Source of the DNA: Bradyrhizobium diazoefficiens
GTDB lineage: Bacteria > Pseudomonadota > Alphaproteobacteria > Rhizobiales > Xanthobacteraceae
Direction: 5' to 3'
NCBI RefSeq assembly: GCF_016616885.1
Contig: NZ_CP067102.1
Location: forward strand, 4,864,501-4,928,500
Length of the DNA stretch: 64,000 nucleotides
A program made the position numbers and the translations under genes. The notes under the pieces were generated by a model, which did not search any database, was not told the origin of the DNA, and saw only the letters and a program-made list of their open reading frames with translations. The stretch's first letter is position 1. The number at the start of each line of letters is the position of its first letter. Positions 26,380 to 36,037 of this stretch are shown piece after piece.

Positions 26380-26971
26380 GCCGCTCGGCCTTCAGGATCG
26401 ACTGCACCTCGGCGAAGGCGTCATCAACATTGTGGTTGATGACGATGTAGTCGTACTCAGCCCAGTGGCTCATCTCGTGGCTGGCGCGGCTCATCCGCTT
26501 GCGGATCACCTCGTCGGAATCCTGCGCACGCGAATGCAGCCGCTTCTCGAGATCGCCGACCGACGGCGGCAGGATGAAGACGCTGACGACGTCCGCGCGC
26601 GCTTTTTCGCGCAACTGCTGGGTACCCTGCCAGTCGATGTCGAACAGCACGTCCTGCCCCGCCGACAGCGCGGCCTCGACGGGCGCACGCGGCGTGCCGT
26701 AGCTGTTGTCGAACACGGTGGCCCATTCCAGCAGCTCATCGCCCTTCACCATGGCGTCGAACCTGGGCTTGTCGACGAACAGATAGTCGCGGCCGTCGAC
26801 CTCGCCGGGCCGCATCGCGCGCGTCGTCGCCGACACCGACATGCGCAGGCCGGGCATGCGGTCGATCAGGAGACGCGACAGCGTCGTCTTGCCCGCGCCC
26901 GATGGCGAGGACAGCACGAACATCAGCCCGCGCCGCTCGACACCGTCAGTTCCGTGACCGCCCGTCGTCAT
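26312..26971 (-). CDS. gmk: Guanylate kinase
   Basis: A 219-residue protein with P-loop SSPSGAGKTT (residues 21-30), the GMP-binding segments VSATTRAMRPGEVDGRDYLFV and EWATVFDNSYGTP, and DIDWQGTQQL. It phosphorylates GMP to GDP with ATP. The start lies 3 bp after the yicC stop, so it belongs to the fabD...yicC-gmk transcription direction. The C-terminus ends in a small GLQGQLQG repeat and overlaps a convergent gene by 68 bp. Confidence 0.96.
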   Translation of the reverse strand: MTTGGHGTDGVERRGLMFVLSSPSGAGKTTLSRLLIDRMPGLRMSVSATTRAMRPGEVDGRDYLFVDKPRFDAMVKGDELLEWATVFDNSYGTPRAPVEAALSAGQDVLFDIDWQGTQQLREKARADVVSVFILPPSVGDLEKRLHSRAQDSDEVIRKRMSRASHEMSHWAEYDYIVINHNVDDAFAEVQSILKAERLKRERRTGLVSFVRGLQGQLQG

Positions 26972-26974
26972 CGA

Positions 26975-27862
26975 TCACTCCAGATTCTGAACCTGCTCTC
27001 GGAATTGCTCGACCACGTTCTTCATGGCGAGCCCGGTATTGGTCAGCTCGATGTCGTTCGACTTCGAGCAGCAGGTGTTGACCTCGCGGTGAAACTCCTG
27101 CGCCAGGAAATCGAGCTTGCGCCCGATCGGGCCGCCCTTGCCGATCAGCTCGCGCGCCTGCGCGATGTGGGAGGCGATGCGGTCGAGCTCCTCGCGGATG
27201 TCGGCCCTGGTCGCGATCAGGATCGCTTCCTGCATCAAACGGTCGGAATCGAAACGGTCGGACGTGTCCAGCAGCGCGGCGATCTGCTCGGCGAGCCTCG
27301 CCTTGATCGCCTCGGGCTTGCGGCCCGGCGCTCCTTCCGCCTTCTTCGCCAGTTGCTCAACCTCGTCGACCCGCTGGGTCAGGATCTGGCCGAGCGAGGC
27401 ACCCTCGCGCTTGCGCATCTCGACGAGATCGGCGAGCGCCTTGTCGAAGGCGTCCGCTGCGGCGGCCCGCGCGGCCTTATCCTCCTCCTCGTCGCCCTCG
27501 GGCTCGGCGACCTCGACGACGCCCTTGATGGCGAGCAGGCCGTCGACGCTCGGCGCGACCGCGTCGACCTTGCCGGCGATGACGGCGGCGGCCTTCAGCA
27601 CGGCGTTGAGCACGTCTTCATTGACCCGGACGGTGGCGGCGGCATTGGCACGCTTGACGTTGAGATTGGCGTAGACGGTGCCGCGCGACAACAGCTCGCC
27701 GGCGCGCTTCTTGGCGTGGGCCTCGAGCTCGTCGAACCCCTGCGGCAGCCGCACCCGCAAGTCAAAGCCCTTGGCGTTGACCGACTTCAACTCCCATTCG
27801 AACGTATACGGCCCGCTCGCGCCGTGGCTTCGGGCAAAGCCGGTCATGGACGACAGCGCCAT
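26975..27862 (-). CDS. yicC: YicC family endoribonuclease
   Basis: A 295-residue protein that begins MALSSMTGFARSHG and ends with the conserved YicC C-terminus REVNTCCSKSNDIELTNTGLAMKNVVEQFREQVQNLE. Related proteins (YicC, YloC) are RNases that degrade small RNAs or mRNA and are often next to gmk, as here. An insertion with EPEGDEEEDK in the middle is acidic and lineage-specific. Start at 27862 has a fitting ATG with no better upstream choice. Confidence 0.93.
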   Translation of the reverse strand: MALSSMTGFARSHGASGPYTFEWELKSVNAKGFDLRVRLPQGFDELEAHAKKRAGELLSRGTVYANLNVKRANAAATVRVNEDVLNAVLKAAAVIAGKVDAVAPSVDGLLAIKGVVEVAEPEGDEEEDKAARAAAADAFDKALADLVEMRKREGASLGQILTQRVDEVEQLAKKAEGAPGRKPEAIKARLAEQIAALLDTSDRFDSDRLMQEAILIATRADIREELDRIASHIAQARELIGKGGPIGRKLDFLAQEFHREVNTCCSKSNDIELTNTGLAMKNVVEQFREQVQNLE

Positions 27863-27996
27863 CAGGTCAAATTCTCCGGAAACGTGGGATTCGCGAGGCC
27901 ATCAGGCCACGCGAATCTTAAGACTATTTTGCAGGAAAGTGGAATCCGCAAAGTCCCGTAGGCTGGTCTGCGCAGGCGCCGGCGTCGGACCAGGGC

Positions 27997-29271
27997 CTAG
28001 CGCTGGATCACCGGCGGCGACGGCTGCACCGAGCCCTGCCGGGCGGGCGGCGGACCCGCGGGCCGCGCCGGCGGCTTCTTCTGCTGGGTCGGCTTGGGCG
28101 TGGTCGCGGTCGGCGCGGTATCTGGAGCCGCGGGCGGCGCGGCGGCGGCTGGCGGCTGTGCGTCATCGGCCGGCTCGACCGTGTCGTTCTGGATCTGCTT
28201 CTCCATCGCGCGCAGCTTGGCGACGTTCTTCTGGTGCGCGTCGTAGGTCTCGGTGAAGGCATGCCCGCCCGAGCCATCGGCGACGAAGAAGAGGTCGCGG
28301 GTACGGGCCGGGTTGGCCGCCGCCTCCAGCGAGGCGCGGCCGGGGTTGGCGATCGGGCCCGGCGGCAGGCCCTCGATCACATAGGTGTTGTAAGGCGACG
28401 GCTGCGTGATCTCGCTGCGCTTGATTGGACGTCCCAGCGTGCCCTTGCCGCCGACAAGGCCGTAGATGATGGTCGGGTCGGATTGCAGCTTGATCTTCTG
28501 CTTGAGCCGATTGACGAACACGGCCGCGACACGGCTGCGCTCATCCGGCTTGCCGGTCTCCTTCTCGACGATCGAGGCGAGCGTCTCCAGCTGCTCCGGA
28601 GTCTTGACTGGAAGGTCCTGGCTGCGGCGCTCCCAGATCTCCGCGAGCACGCGCTTGTGCGCCTGCTGCATGCGCTGGATCACCTGGTCGCGCGGTGTCC
28701 CGCGCGGGAACTTGTAGGTCTCCGGCAGCAGCGTGCCCTCGCGCGGCAGCTCGCGCACGCTGCCGGTGAAGATGTCGTTGTCGGACAACCGCGCCACGAT
28801 CTGCTCGGAGGTCAGGCCTTCCGGTATCGTGACCGCATGCTGCACCACCTTGCCCTCGACGATGGTGGCAATGACGTCGCGCAGGGATGCATTCTTCTGG
28901 AACGAATATTCACCCGGCTTCAGGTCCGAGCTCGCCTTGAGCGCAGCCACCGCGGCGATGAACACCCACGGATTGACGTCGGTCACGCTCTCCTTGTTCA
29001 GGGTCTCGGCGATGTCGCGCTTGCCGGCGCGCTGCGGGATGTTGACGATCTTGTCTTCCTTCAGCGGCCCTGGCGCCTCGAGCACCTGCCGGCCGTAATA
29101 ATAGGCGCCGCCGGCGCCGAGCATGGCGATCAGCAGCAGGGTGATGATGGCGTTGCCGACCACGACAAAGGGATTGCGGGCCCGCTCCGAACGCTTCGGC
29201 GGCGGCGGGACCTGCTCGGGCTCGAGCGCTGCCCGCGGACTCCGGGGCGAAATGGGCGGCCTTTCACTCAT
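27997..29271 (-). CDS. mltG: Endolytic murein transglycosylase MltG
   Basis: A 424-residue bitopic protein: short cytoplasmic N-terminus rich in Pro/Arg, one transmembrane helix (about residues 38-58), a LysM-like region and a YceG catalytic domain with the conserved Glu at about 238 in SIVEKETGKP. The C-terminal ~60 residues are a low-complexity Pro/Ala/Gln tail not needed in the E. coli enzyme. MltG cleaves nascent glycan strands and is thought to act as a terminase of peptidoglycan synthesis. It lies between fabF and yicC, where alphaproteobacteria usually keep it. Confidence 0.95.
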   Translation of the reverse strand: MSERPPISPRSPRAALEPEQVPPPPKRSERARNPFVVVGNAIITLLLIAMLGAGGAYYYGRQVLEAPGPLKEDKIVNIPQRAGKRDIAETLNKESVTDVNPWVFIAAVAALKASSDLKPGEYSFQKNASLRDVIATIVEGKVVQHAVTIPEGLTSEQIVARLSDNDIFTGSVRELPREGTLLPETYKFPRGTPRDQVIQRMQQAHKRVLAEIWERRSQDLPVKTPEQLETLASIVEKETGKPDERSRVAAVFVNRLKQKIKLQSDPTIIYGLVGGKGTLGRPIKRSEITQPSPYNTYVIEGLPPGPIANPGRASLEAAANPARTRDLFFVADGSGGHAFTETYDAHQKNVAKLRAMEKQIQNDTVEPADDAQPPAAAAPPAAPDTAPTATTPKPTQQKKPPARPAGPPPARQGSVQPSPPVIQR

Positions 29272-29397
29272 CGAAGCAAACCTGAATCCTGCCGGTTCAA
29301 TCGCAGCCTGACAATCGCTTGCCGAGCCAAATGCACACGCCCACAGATATGACTATCGCCGAATACGGCAAAACGGTGGATTCGTCGCAAACACAAA

Positions 29398-30663
29398 CTA
29401 ATGGGTCAGGCGCCGGATGATCACCGACGCATTGGTACCGCCGAAACCAAAAGAATTCGACAACGCGACGTTCACCTCACGCTGTTTCGCCTTATGCGGC
29501 ACGAGATCGATCGCGGTCTCCACCGACGGGTTGTCCAGGTTAATGGTCGGCGGGACGACATTATCGCGAATCGCGAGGATGGCGAAGATCGCCTCGATCG
29601 CGCCGGCTGCGCCGAGCAGATGGCCGGTCGACGATTTGGTCGAGGACATCGCAACCTTGGAGGCGGCATTGCCGAGCAGGCGCTCCACCGCGCCAAGCTC
29701 GATCTCGTCGCCGAGCGGCGTCGAGGTACCGTGCGCGTTGATGTAGTCGAGATCGGACGCAGTCAGGCCGGCGCGCTTGAGCGCGGCCAACATGCTGCGG
29801 AAGCCGCCATCGCCATCGGGCGCCGGCGACGTAATGTGGTAGGCGTCACCCGACAGACCATAGCCGATCACCTCGGCGTAGACCCTGGCGCCGCGGCGCC
29901 GGGCGTGCTCGAGCTCCTCCAGGACGAGGACGCCGGCGCCCTCGCCCATGACGAAACCGTCGCGGTCCTTGTCGTAGGGGCGCGAGGCCTTCTCCGGCGT
30001 CTCGTTGAAGCCGATCGACAGCGCGCGCGCGGCGTTGAAGCCGGCAATGCCGATGCGGCTGATCGGCGACTCCGCGCCACCGGCAACCATCACGTCAGCA
30101 TCGCCGAGCGCAATCAGGCGGGCGGCGTCGCCGACGGCATGCGCGCCGGTCGAGCAGGCCGTGACCACCGAATGGTTCGGGCCCTTCAGCCCGTGCTTGA
30201 TCGAGACGTAGCCGGAAGCGAGATTGATCAGGCGGCCCGGAATGAAGAACGGCGACACCCGGCGCGGTCCACGCTCCTTCAGGAGAATGGCGGTGTCGGC
30301 GATGCCGTTGAGGCCGCCGATGCCCGAGCCGATCATGGTGCCGGTCGCGCATTTGTCCTCTTCGCTCTCGGGATGCCAGTTGGCATCGTCGAGCGCCTGG
30401 CCGGCCGCGGCCATGCCGAAGATGATGAAGTCGTCGACCTTGCGCTGGTCCTTCGGCTCCATCCAGATATCGGGATTGAAGCTGTCGTTGCTGCCGTCGC
30501 CGCGCACGACCGTGCAAGCGTATTTGGTCTGCAGATCGGAGACATCGAAGCTCTCGATCCTGCGCGCACCGCTTTCGCCGTTGAGGATGCGTTTCCAGGT
30601 CGGTTCGACGCCGCAGCCGAGTGGCGACACCATGCCGAGACCAGTGACGACAACCCGCCTCAT
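29398..30663 (-). CDS. fabF: Beta-ketoacyl-ACP synthase II
   Basis: A 421-residue condensing enzyme with the Cys-His-His triad at C170 (TACSTGAH), H311 (NAHGTSTPLGD) and H348 (STGHLLGAAG). It elongates acyl-ACP with malonyl-ACP, and FabF-type enzymes are important for C16 to C18 conversion. The start MRRVVVTGLGMVSPLG is canonical. It follows acpP by 108 bp and belongs to the fabD-fabG-acpP-fabF unit. Confidence 0.96.
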   Translation of the reverse strand: MRRVVVTGLGMVSPLGCGVEPTWKRILNGESGARRIESFDVSDLQTKYACTVVRGDGSNDSFNPDIWMEPKDQRKVDDFIIFGMAAAGQALDDANWHPESEEDKCATGTMIGSGIGGLNGIADTAILLKERGPRRVSPFFIPGRLINLASGYVSIKHGLKGPNHSVVTACSTGAHAVGDAARLIALGDADVMVAGGAESPISRIGIAGFNAARALSIGFNETPEKASRPYDKDRDGFVMGEGAGVLVLEELEHARRRGARVYAEVIGYGLSGDAYHITSPAPDGDGGFRSMLAALKRAGLTASDLDYINAHGTSTPLGDEIELGAVERLLGNAASKVAMSSTKSSTGHLLGAAGAIEAIFAILAIRDNVVPPTINLDNPSVETAIDLVPHKAKQREVNVALSNSFGFGGTNASVIIRRLTH

Positions 30664-30771
30664 GTCCGAAAACTCCGCATCGAAAGATTCACGGCCAATA
30701 ACAAGAAACCGGCTGACCGCTGCGAAGCGGCCCGTCCGGTTTCAATGTTGTCCCCGCGAAAATGAAGAGCC

Positions 30772-31011
30772 TTAGCTCTTCGCGTTCTTCTCGAGAAACT
30801 TCGTGGCGTCGCCGACGGTGAGAATCGTTTCCGCGGCGTCGTCCGGAATCTCGCAACCGAATTCCTCTTCGAACGCCATCACCAGTTCGACGGTGTCCAG
30901 ACTGTCGGCGCCGAGGTCATCGATGAAGCTCGCTGCGTCGACAACCTTCTCGGGTTCAACACCAAGGTGTTCGACCACGATCTTCTTAACCCGCTCGCCA
31001 ATGTCACTCAT
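30772..31011 (-). CDS. acpP: Acyl carrier protein
   Basis: A 79-residue acidic protein with the phosphopantetheine serine S37 in [10 protein letters not shown]-terminus [17 protein letters not shown] and overall length are standard AcpP. It carries acyl chains for FabD, FabG and FabF encoded on either side, and for lipid A and phospholipid synthesis. It probably has its own promoter in the 310 bp gap before it, consistent with its usual very high expression. Confidence 0.97.
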   Translation of the reverse strand: MSDIGERVKKIVVEHLGVEPEKVVDAASFIDDLGADSLDTVELVMAFEEEFGCEIPDDAAETILTVGDATKFLEKNAKS

Positions 31012-31321
31012 TGCATAACCTCGTGTTGTTCCCTGTAGACCCGACCCCCCGGGACGATACGAGCCGTCGTGGTCGTTGACTGCCTTCGCTTACGAACTTT
31101 GATTTGGCCCCACCTTAACCGATGGAGGCCCGGCGAACGACGGCCAAGGCTCCGCATCGCCAATATACAGGGTTTCAAAAACCTGCAATGGCGTTCTTTG
31201 CCCATCCGTTGAAGGTCCGGTTATCATACTTCAACTGCCTTGACTACACGCCTCAATTCGCTCCGGAAACGGCCGTTTGCCGCATCCGACCCCGCCCATG
31301 TGGGCAGTGCGGAACGGCGTA
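31012..31321. promoter_or_regulatory. fabG-acpP intergenic region
   Basis: 310 bp between fabG and acpP without a convincing gene. It should contain the acpP promoter and a long 5' leader. I could not place a confident -35/-10 pair or a terminator by eye. The site before the acpP start is a modest GAGG. Confidence 0.45.
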
Positions 31322-32059
31322 TCAGATCATGGCCATGCCGCCGTTGACGTGGATGGTTTGGCCGGTGACGTAGGCTGCTTCGTTCGAACTCAGGTAGACC
31401 GCGGCCGCAGCAATGTCCTCGGGCGTCCCCAGGCGATTGGCCGGAACCTTGGTCAGAATCGTCTCGCGCTGCTTGTCGTTGAGCGCATCCGTCATCGGCG
31501 TCTTGATGAAGCCGGGTGCGATGCAGTTCGCGGTCACGCCGCGCTTGGCGTATTCGGCGCCGAGCGTCTTGATCATGCCGATCAGGCCGGCCTTCGACGC
31601 GGTGTAATTGCCCTGCCCGGGATTGCCGGTGACGCCGACCACCGAGGTAATGGCGATGATGCGGCCGAAGCGCTTGCGCATCATCAATTTGGTGGCGGCG
31701 CGCGCCAGGCGGAAGGTCGCAGTCAGATTGACGTTGATGACCTCGTCCCAATCCTCATCACGAAGCTGAACGAACAGATTGTCACGCGTGATGCCGGCGT
31801 TGGCGATGAGAATGTCGACCTGACCCATCGCAGCTTCCGCGGCCGGGACCAGCGCCTCGACCTCGTCGGCCTTGGAGAGATTGCAGGGCAGCACGAGGGC
31901 GCGCTCGCCAAGCTTGCCGGCCAGCTCGTCCAGCACTTCCTTGCGCGTTCCGGAAATCGCGACAGTGGCGCCCTGCGCGTGCAGCGCCTGCGCGATCGCG
32001 CCGCCGATGCCGCCGGTCGCGCCAGTGACGAGCGCCTTTTTGCCAGTCAGATCGAACAT
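31322..32059 (-). CDS. fabG: 3-oxoacyl-ACP reductase
   Basis: A 245-residue short-chain dehydrogenase with cofactor motif TGATGGIGG (residues 12-20), NAG at about 87-89 and catalytic Ser139, Tyr152 and Lys156 (GNYTASKAG). It reduces beta-ketoacyl-ACP with NADPH. It starts 11 bp after the fabD stop. The fab-cluster position makes the FabG assignment secure among many SDR paralogues. Confidence 0.95.
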   Translation of the reverse strand: MFDLTGKKALVTGATGGIGGAIAQALHAQGATVAISGTRKEVLDELAGKLGERALVLPCNLSKADEVEALVPAAEAAMGQVDILIANAGITRDNLFVQLRDEDWDEVINVNLTATFRLARAATKLMMRKRFGRIIAITSVVGVTGNPGQGNYTASKAGLIGMIKTLGAEYAKRGVTANCIAPGFIKTPMTDALNDKQRETILTKVPANRLGTPEDIAAAAVYLSSNEAAYVTGQTIHVNGGMAMI

Positions 32060-32070
32060 CGAAAACTCCT

Positions 32071-33030
32071 CTAGCCCTGCTTCGCAGCGGCCAATGCATC
32101 CTTGGCGGCGGCAATGTCGTTCGGACCGCCCACCGCAACGCCGACGGCGCCATCGGCAATACGCTTGACGAGTCCCGTCAGCACCTTGCCCGCGCCGATT
32201 TCGAAGAAACGCGTGACGCCCTGCCCCGCCATATAGGCAACCGACTCGCGCCAGCGCACCGTGCCGGTGACCTGCTCGACCAGGCGGCGGCGGATCTCGT
32301 CAGGATCAGTGATGGCGCTTGCCAGCACGTTTGAGACCAGCGGCGCAGCCGGTGCCTTGATCGTGACCTTGGACAGTGCCTCGGCCATGGCATCAGCAGC
32401 GGGCTGCATCAGCTTGCAATGGAACGGTGCGGACACCGGCAGCAGCATGGCGCGCTTGGCACCCTTGGTCTTGGCGATCTCGACGGCGCGATCGACCGCA
32501 GCCTTGTCGCCGGAGACGACCACCTGCCCGCCACCATTGTCATTGGCGGCCTGGCAGACCTGCCCCTGTGCCGCCTCCTTGGCGACCTCCATGGCGGCGT
32601 CGTAATCGAGACCGAGCAGCGCGGCCATCGCACCCGCGCCGACCGGCACGGCTTTTTGCATTGCGAGACCGCGGGTGCGAAGCAGTCGCGCGGTGTCCGA
32701 GATTGTCAGGCTGACGGCCGCGGCCAGCGCCGAATATTCGCCGAGCGAGTGGCCGGCAACGAACGCCGCATCCCGCCCCACGGAAAACCCGGCTTCAGCC
32801 TCCAGCACGCGCAGAGTGGCCACAGACACCGCCATCAGGGCCGGCTGGGCGTTCTCGGTGAGCTGAAGGGTCTCGGCCGGGCCATCCCAGATCGTGGCCG
32901 TCAGCTTCTCTCCAAGCGCGTCATCGACCTCGTCGAACACAACGCGCGCCACCGGAAAGGCGTCAGCCAAAGCCTTGCCCATGCCAACTGCCTGGGAACC
33001 CTGCCCCGGAAATGTGAATGCTGCCGTCAT
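32071..33030 (-). CDS. fabD: Malonyl-CoA:ACP transacylase
   Basis: A 319-residue protein with the GQGSQ motif (residues 9-13), the nucleophile serine S95 in GHSLGEYSA, and a conserved His in SAPFHCKLM near residue 205. It loads malonyl groups onto AcpP. First gene of the fabD-fabG-acpP-fabF group; the 172 bp upstream gap contains its promoter. Confidence 0.96.
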   Translation of the reverse strand: MTAAFTFPGQGSQAVGMGKALADAFPVARVVFDEVDDALGEKLTATIWDGPAETLQLTENAQPALMAVSVATLRVLEAEAGFSVGRDAAFVAGHSLGEYSALAAAVSLTISDTARLLRTRGLAMQKAVPVGAGAMAALLGLDYDAAMEVAKEAAQGQVCQAANDNGGGQVVVSGDKAAVDRAVEIAKTKGAKRAMLLPVSAPFHCKLMQPAADAMAEALSKVTIKAPAAPLVSNVLASAITDPDEIRRRLVEQVTGTVRWRESVAYMAGQGVTRFFEIGAGKVLTGLVKRIADGAVGVAVGGPNDIAAAKDALAAAKQG

Positions 33031-33202
33031 CGGCGCTCCCTGGATCGCTCGAGCCGTGTGCTTCGAGAACCCGCAGCCGATGACGTCCGGCCCGAGCCTT
33101 GGTTCCCGACCATGCTCCGAAAGGGGCCGTAGACCCGCCTAGGGCTAAAATGTCAAGCCAAGATAGGAACTTCGGCCTGCATTCAACCGGGGATTCCGCC
33201 CC

Positions 33203-34228
33203 CTAGAATCCACCGTTGGTCTGGTTGGCGTCGACCGTCGCCCCGGCCTGCGCGCGGCGCGCGCTGTTCACCAACTGGCCGGGACGGTCGTCCCGATCGG
33301 GCTTCGCGGTCGCGAGCCGCAGCACCGCGGCGTAGTTCGGCTGTACCTCCATCCGCTCGGCATGCCGACTATCACTGAGCAGACGGTGAACCTTCGGCAG
33401 ATTGTAGCAGGGCACGTAGAACAGCAGATGATGCTCGAGGTGGTAGTTCACGTAGTACGGCGCGATGAACAGGCGCTCGAGAAAGTTCGCGTGCGTGGTG
33501 CGGGTGTTGCGCAAGGGATCGCTGCTGTCGGGCACGACGGCATGCTCGGCGATGTTGCGGATGCGGGTGATGACCATCATCCAGGTCAAGAGCGGCACCA
33601 GCCATAGCAGCGGATAGGCCCACCACACGCCGGCCGCCGTGAGCGCTGCGAACATCGCGGCGTTGACGAGGCATTGCGGACCGAGCTTTTCCCAGAAATG
33701 CGCGGCGCGCTGCCGCCACGGCCAGTCATTCGGACCGAGCGCGTTGATTAATTGCGCCTTGCGCTGCTGGTAGCCGGTCTGCCCGGTGATGTCGCGAATG
33801 AACTTGCGACGATAGCTCAGCCTGGTGATCGGAAACGGCGCCGACAGCACGAGATCCGGGTCGTCCTCCTGCTGGGTGCGTGCATGATGCTGCAGGTGGT
33901 AGCGGCGATAGCTGCGTGTCTCGGCGAAGAGAGGATAGGCGCACAGCCATTGGCTCAGGGCCAGATTGGTTTTCTCGTCGGCGGACAGGCAGCCATGGGC
34001 GCCGTCATGCATCAGGATCGCTAAGCCCAGCTGGCGCGAGCCGATGATGGCAACGGCGAGAACATAGGTGATCGGATTGGGCCACCACGCGACCAAGGCG
34101 ATCGCGCCGACAATGAGCACCCAGGCGTGGGCGATCATCGCAACGCCCTTCCACGTCACGCGCTGGCGCACGTCGGCCAGTTGATCGTCGGTCAGGAAAT
34201 CGCGGGCACGCATCCGAAGCGCGGTCAT
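33203..34228 (-). CDS. Membrane fatty acid desaturase family protein
   Basis: A 341-residue integral membrane di-iron enzyme with three histidine boxes: HDGAH (residues 74-78), HLQHH (111-115) and HLEHH (about 265), set among four hydrophobic helices. The pattern fits the FA_desaturase family (acyl-lipid or acyl-CoA desaturases, alkane and carotenoid oxygenases). It starts 3 bp after the TetR gene, so both form one operon, which suggests regulated adjustment of membrane unsaturation. The C-terminal ~40 residues are hydrophilic and variable. Confidence 0.88.
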   Translation of the reverse strand: MTALRMRARDFLTDDQLADVRQRVTWKGVAMIAHAWVLIVGAIALVAWWPNPITYVLAVAIIGSRQLGLAILMHDGAHGCLSADEKTNLALSQWLCAYPLFAETRSYRRYHLQHHARTQQEDDPDLVLSAPFPITRLSYRRKFIRDITGQTGYQQRKAQLINALGPNDWPWRQRAAHFWEKLGPQCLVNAAMFAALTAAGVWWAYPLLWLVPLLTWMMVITRIRNIAEHAVVPDSSDPLRNTRTTHANFLERLFIAPYYVNYHLEHHLLFYVPCYNLPKVHRLLSDSRHAERMEVQPNYAAVLRLATAKPDRDDRPGQLVNSARRAQAGATVDANQTNGGF

Positions 34229-34231
34229 GGC

Positions 34232-34936
34232 CTACCCCTGCTCGTTCGAACCGGTTGAAGTGTTGCGCTCGTCGACGAGACGCAGGCGCGCAGTATCGCT
34301 AGTGGATTTCGCCTGCTCGCCGAGCACGCGCAGCATCTCTGCGCAGAGTGCCTCGGGCGAGCGACCCATGGCGTAACCTTCGAGAATGATTCCGATGGCG
34401 ACGGCCCAGAACCGTCGCGAGCTTTCGTCGGGCGCGCGCAGCGAGCGCCAGCCATGGCGGGCCACCTGACCCGCATAAGCGCGAGCGCCTTCGCTGTGCA
34501 GGCGCTCGATGGTGCGCTCGACCAGCGGCGCGAGATCCTGGCGCCGCCGCGTCAGCGTCAGCGCCTCGGCAAAGAAGGCGATCGAATCGCTCGCCGTCAC
34601 GGTCTCGGCCAGCGCGCGGGTGTATTCCCGCGGCGTACGCGCCTTCAGCGCCGCCTGCTCGGTCGCGCGCGCCAGATAGAGGAGATCGCGGCAGGCGCAT
34701 TCGACGAACAGCGCCTCCTTGGTGCGGAAGTAATAGGTGACCTGGCTGGGGAACGCGTCCGCTGCGGCCGCAATATCGGTGATCGCGGTGCCCGACAGCC
34801 CCCGCTCCCGAAACAGCGGGCTGGCGGCATCCAGCAGCAGGGAGCGCATCTTGCGCCCTGCCGAACGCGTCGCCCGCGCGGCGTGTTTGGGGTCGCCAGC
34901 CGCCTCAAACGGCTCCTGGGTCGACTTTTCCATCAT
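34232..34936 (-). CDS. TetR family regulator of the desaturase
   Basis: A 234-residue TetR regulator. The helix-turn-helix reads LSGTAITDIAAAADAFPSQVTYYFRTKEALF (about residues 47-77), with a variable ligand domain after it. I chose the ATG at 34936 (first of two tandem ATGs, GAGGA site upstream) over an upstream ATG at 34972 that would lie inside the operator. The tight operon with a desaturase and the palindrome just upstream of its start suggest a DesT-like acyl-CoA-sensing autorepressor; the ligand is inferred. Confidence 0.88.
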   Translation of the reverse strand: MMEKSTQEPFEAAGDPKHAARATRSAGRKMRSLLLDAASPLFRERGLSGTAITDIAAAADAFPSQVTYYFRTKEALFVECACRDLLYLARATEQAALKARTPREYTRALAETVTASDSIAFFAEALTLTRRRQDLAPLVERTIERLHSEGARAYAGQVARHGWRSLRAPDESSRRFWAVAIGIILEGYAMGRSPEALCAEMLRVLGEQAKSTSDTARLRLVDERNTSTGSNEQG

Positions 34937-34956
34937 CGGATCCTCTTCCTCATTTA

Positions 34957-34973
34957 TTTGTATGACATACAAA
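34957..34973. promoter_or_regulatory. TetR operator palindrome upstream of the TetR-desaturase operon
   Basis: TTTGTATG-A-CATACAAA is a perfect 8+1+8 palindrome whose inner edge is 20 bp before the TetR ATG, in an AT-rich stretch suited to a promoter. Size and symmetry are typical for TetR dimers. Confidence 0.78.
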
Positions 34974-35279
34974 CAAACAGATCAAGCCGGATGTGGTATC
35001 GAACGACCGGCTCTCCTAGCCGTACCGGGACTATCCGGGCCGAAAACACGGCGGCCAACCTTGCCAAGCCGGCCAAAATCCGTATAACGCGCGCATCCGC
35101 AGACCCCGGCCGGGAGCTGAACGGACGGTCTCAGCAAATCATTCGTGATTTTGGTGTGGCAGGGCCAGTCGGCCCGTCGTCCCGTGTTTCCGCCTTCTGA
35201 GCTTAATCCCAGAGTCCTTTCCGAAGGTCTCTTAAGGGCTTGACGCCGGGCAATGCGCCAACACGAGGAAAGGACGACT
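34974..35279. promoter_or_regulatory. Leader region of the rpsF operon
   Basis: 306 bp between the TetR operator and rpsF. It holds no convincing gene and must contain the rpsF promoter. I saw no reliable hairpin resembling an S6/S18 autoregulatory leader, though such elements are hard to call by eye. Confidence 0.4.
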
Positions 35280-35783
35280 ATGGCTCTCTATGAGCATGTT
35301 TTTCTCGCGCGCCAAGACGCGAGCACGCAGCAGGTCGAAGAGCTGACTGCGCAGATGACCGGAATCGTCGAAGGTCTCGGCGGCAAGGTCACCAAGACCG
35401 AGAACTGGGGCGTTCGCTCCCTCACCTACCGCATGAACAAGAACCGCAAGGCGCACTTCGTGCTGCTCAACATCGACGCGCCGTCCGCGGCGATCGCCGA
35501 GATCGAGCGCCAGGAGCGCATCAGCGAAGACGTGATCCGCTATCTCAGCGTCCGCGTCGAAGAGCTCGAGGAAGGCCCGTCTGCGATGATGCGCAAGGCC
35601 GATCGCGATCGCGAGCGTGACGACCGTGGCGGTGGATTCCGCGATCGTGAAGGCAGCGGCTTCCGTGGCGACCGCGAAGGTGGTTTCCGTGGTGGCGATC
35701 GCGACGGTGGTGGCTTCCGCGGTGACCGCGGCCCGCGCCGCCCGCGCGAAGAGGCTGAAACCACGACGACGGATGGGGAGTAA
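35280..35783 (+). CDS. rpsF: 30S ribosomal protein S6 with Arg/Gly-rich C-terminal extension
   Basis: A 167-residue S6. The core ([13 protein letters not shown] ... [18 protein letters not shown] ... [16 protein letters not shown]) spans about residues 1-100. It is followed by a long tail of repeated R-D-R/GGFRGDR units and an acidic end, far beyond the ~135 residues of E. coli. Alphaproteobacterial S6 often has such a tail. ATG at 35280 with GAGGAAAGGA upstream. S6 pairs with S18 encoded 5 bp later. Confidence 0.96.
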   Translation: MALYEHVFLARQDASTQQVEELTAQMTGIVEGLGGKVTKTENWGVRSLTYRMNKNRKAHFVLLNIDAPSAAIAEIERQERISEDVIRYLSVRVEELEEGPSAMMRKADRDRERDDRGGGFRDREGSGFRGDREGGFRGGDRDGGGFRGDRGPRRPREEAETTTTDGE

Positions 35784-35788
35784 GAACA

Positions 35789-36028
35789 ATGGCTGAAGCT
35801 GGTGCACGCCGCCCGTTTTTCCGTCGTCGCAAGAGCTGCCCGTTCACGGGCGCGAATGCTCCGAAGATCGACTACAAGGACTCCAAGCTCTTGATGCGTT
35901 ACGTCTCCGAGCGCGGCAAGATCGTGCCGAGCCGCATCACCGCGGTGTCCGCGAAGAAGCAGCGTGAGCTCGCCCGCGCCATCAAGCGCGCGCGATTCCT
36001 GGGTCTGCTGCCCTACGTCATTCGCTAA
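35789..36028 (+). CDS. rpsR: 30S ribosomal protein S18
   Basis: A 79-residue S18 with the signature [15 protein letters not shown] and the conserved [36 protein letters not shown] outline. It binds S6 in the small-subunit platform. It follows rpsF closely and is followed by a hairpin at 36038. Confidence 0.97.
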   Translation: MAEAGARRPFFRRRKSCPFTGANAPKIDYKDSKLLMRYVSERGKIVPSRITAVSAKKQRELARAIKRARFLGLLPYVIR

Positions 36029-36037
36029 GACGAATTC

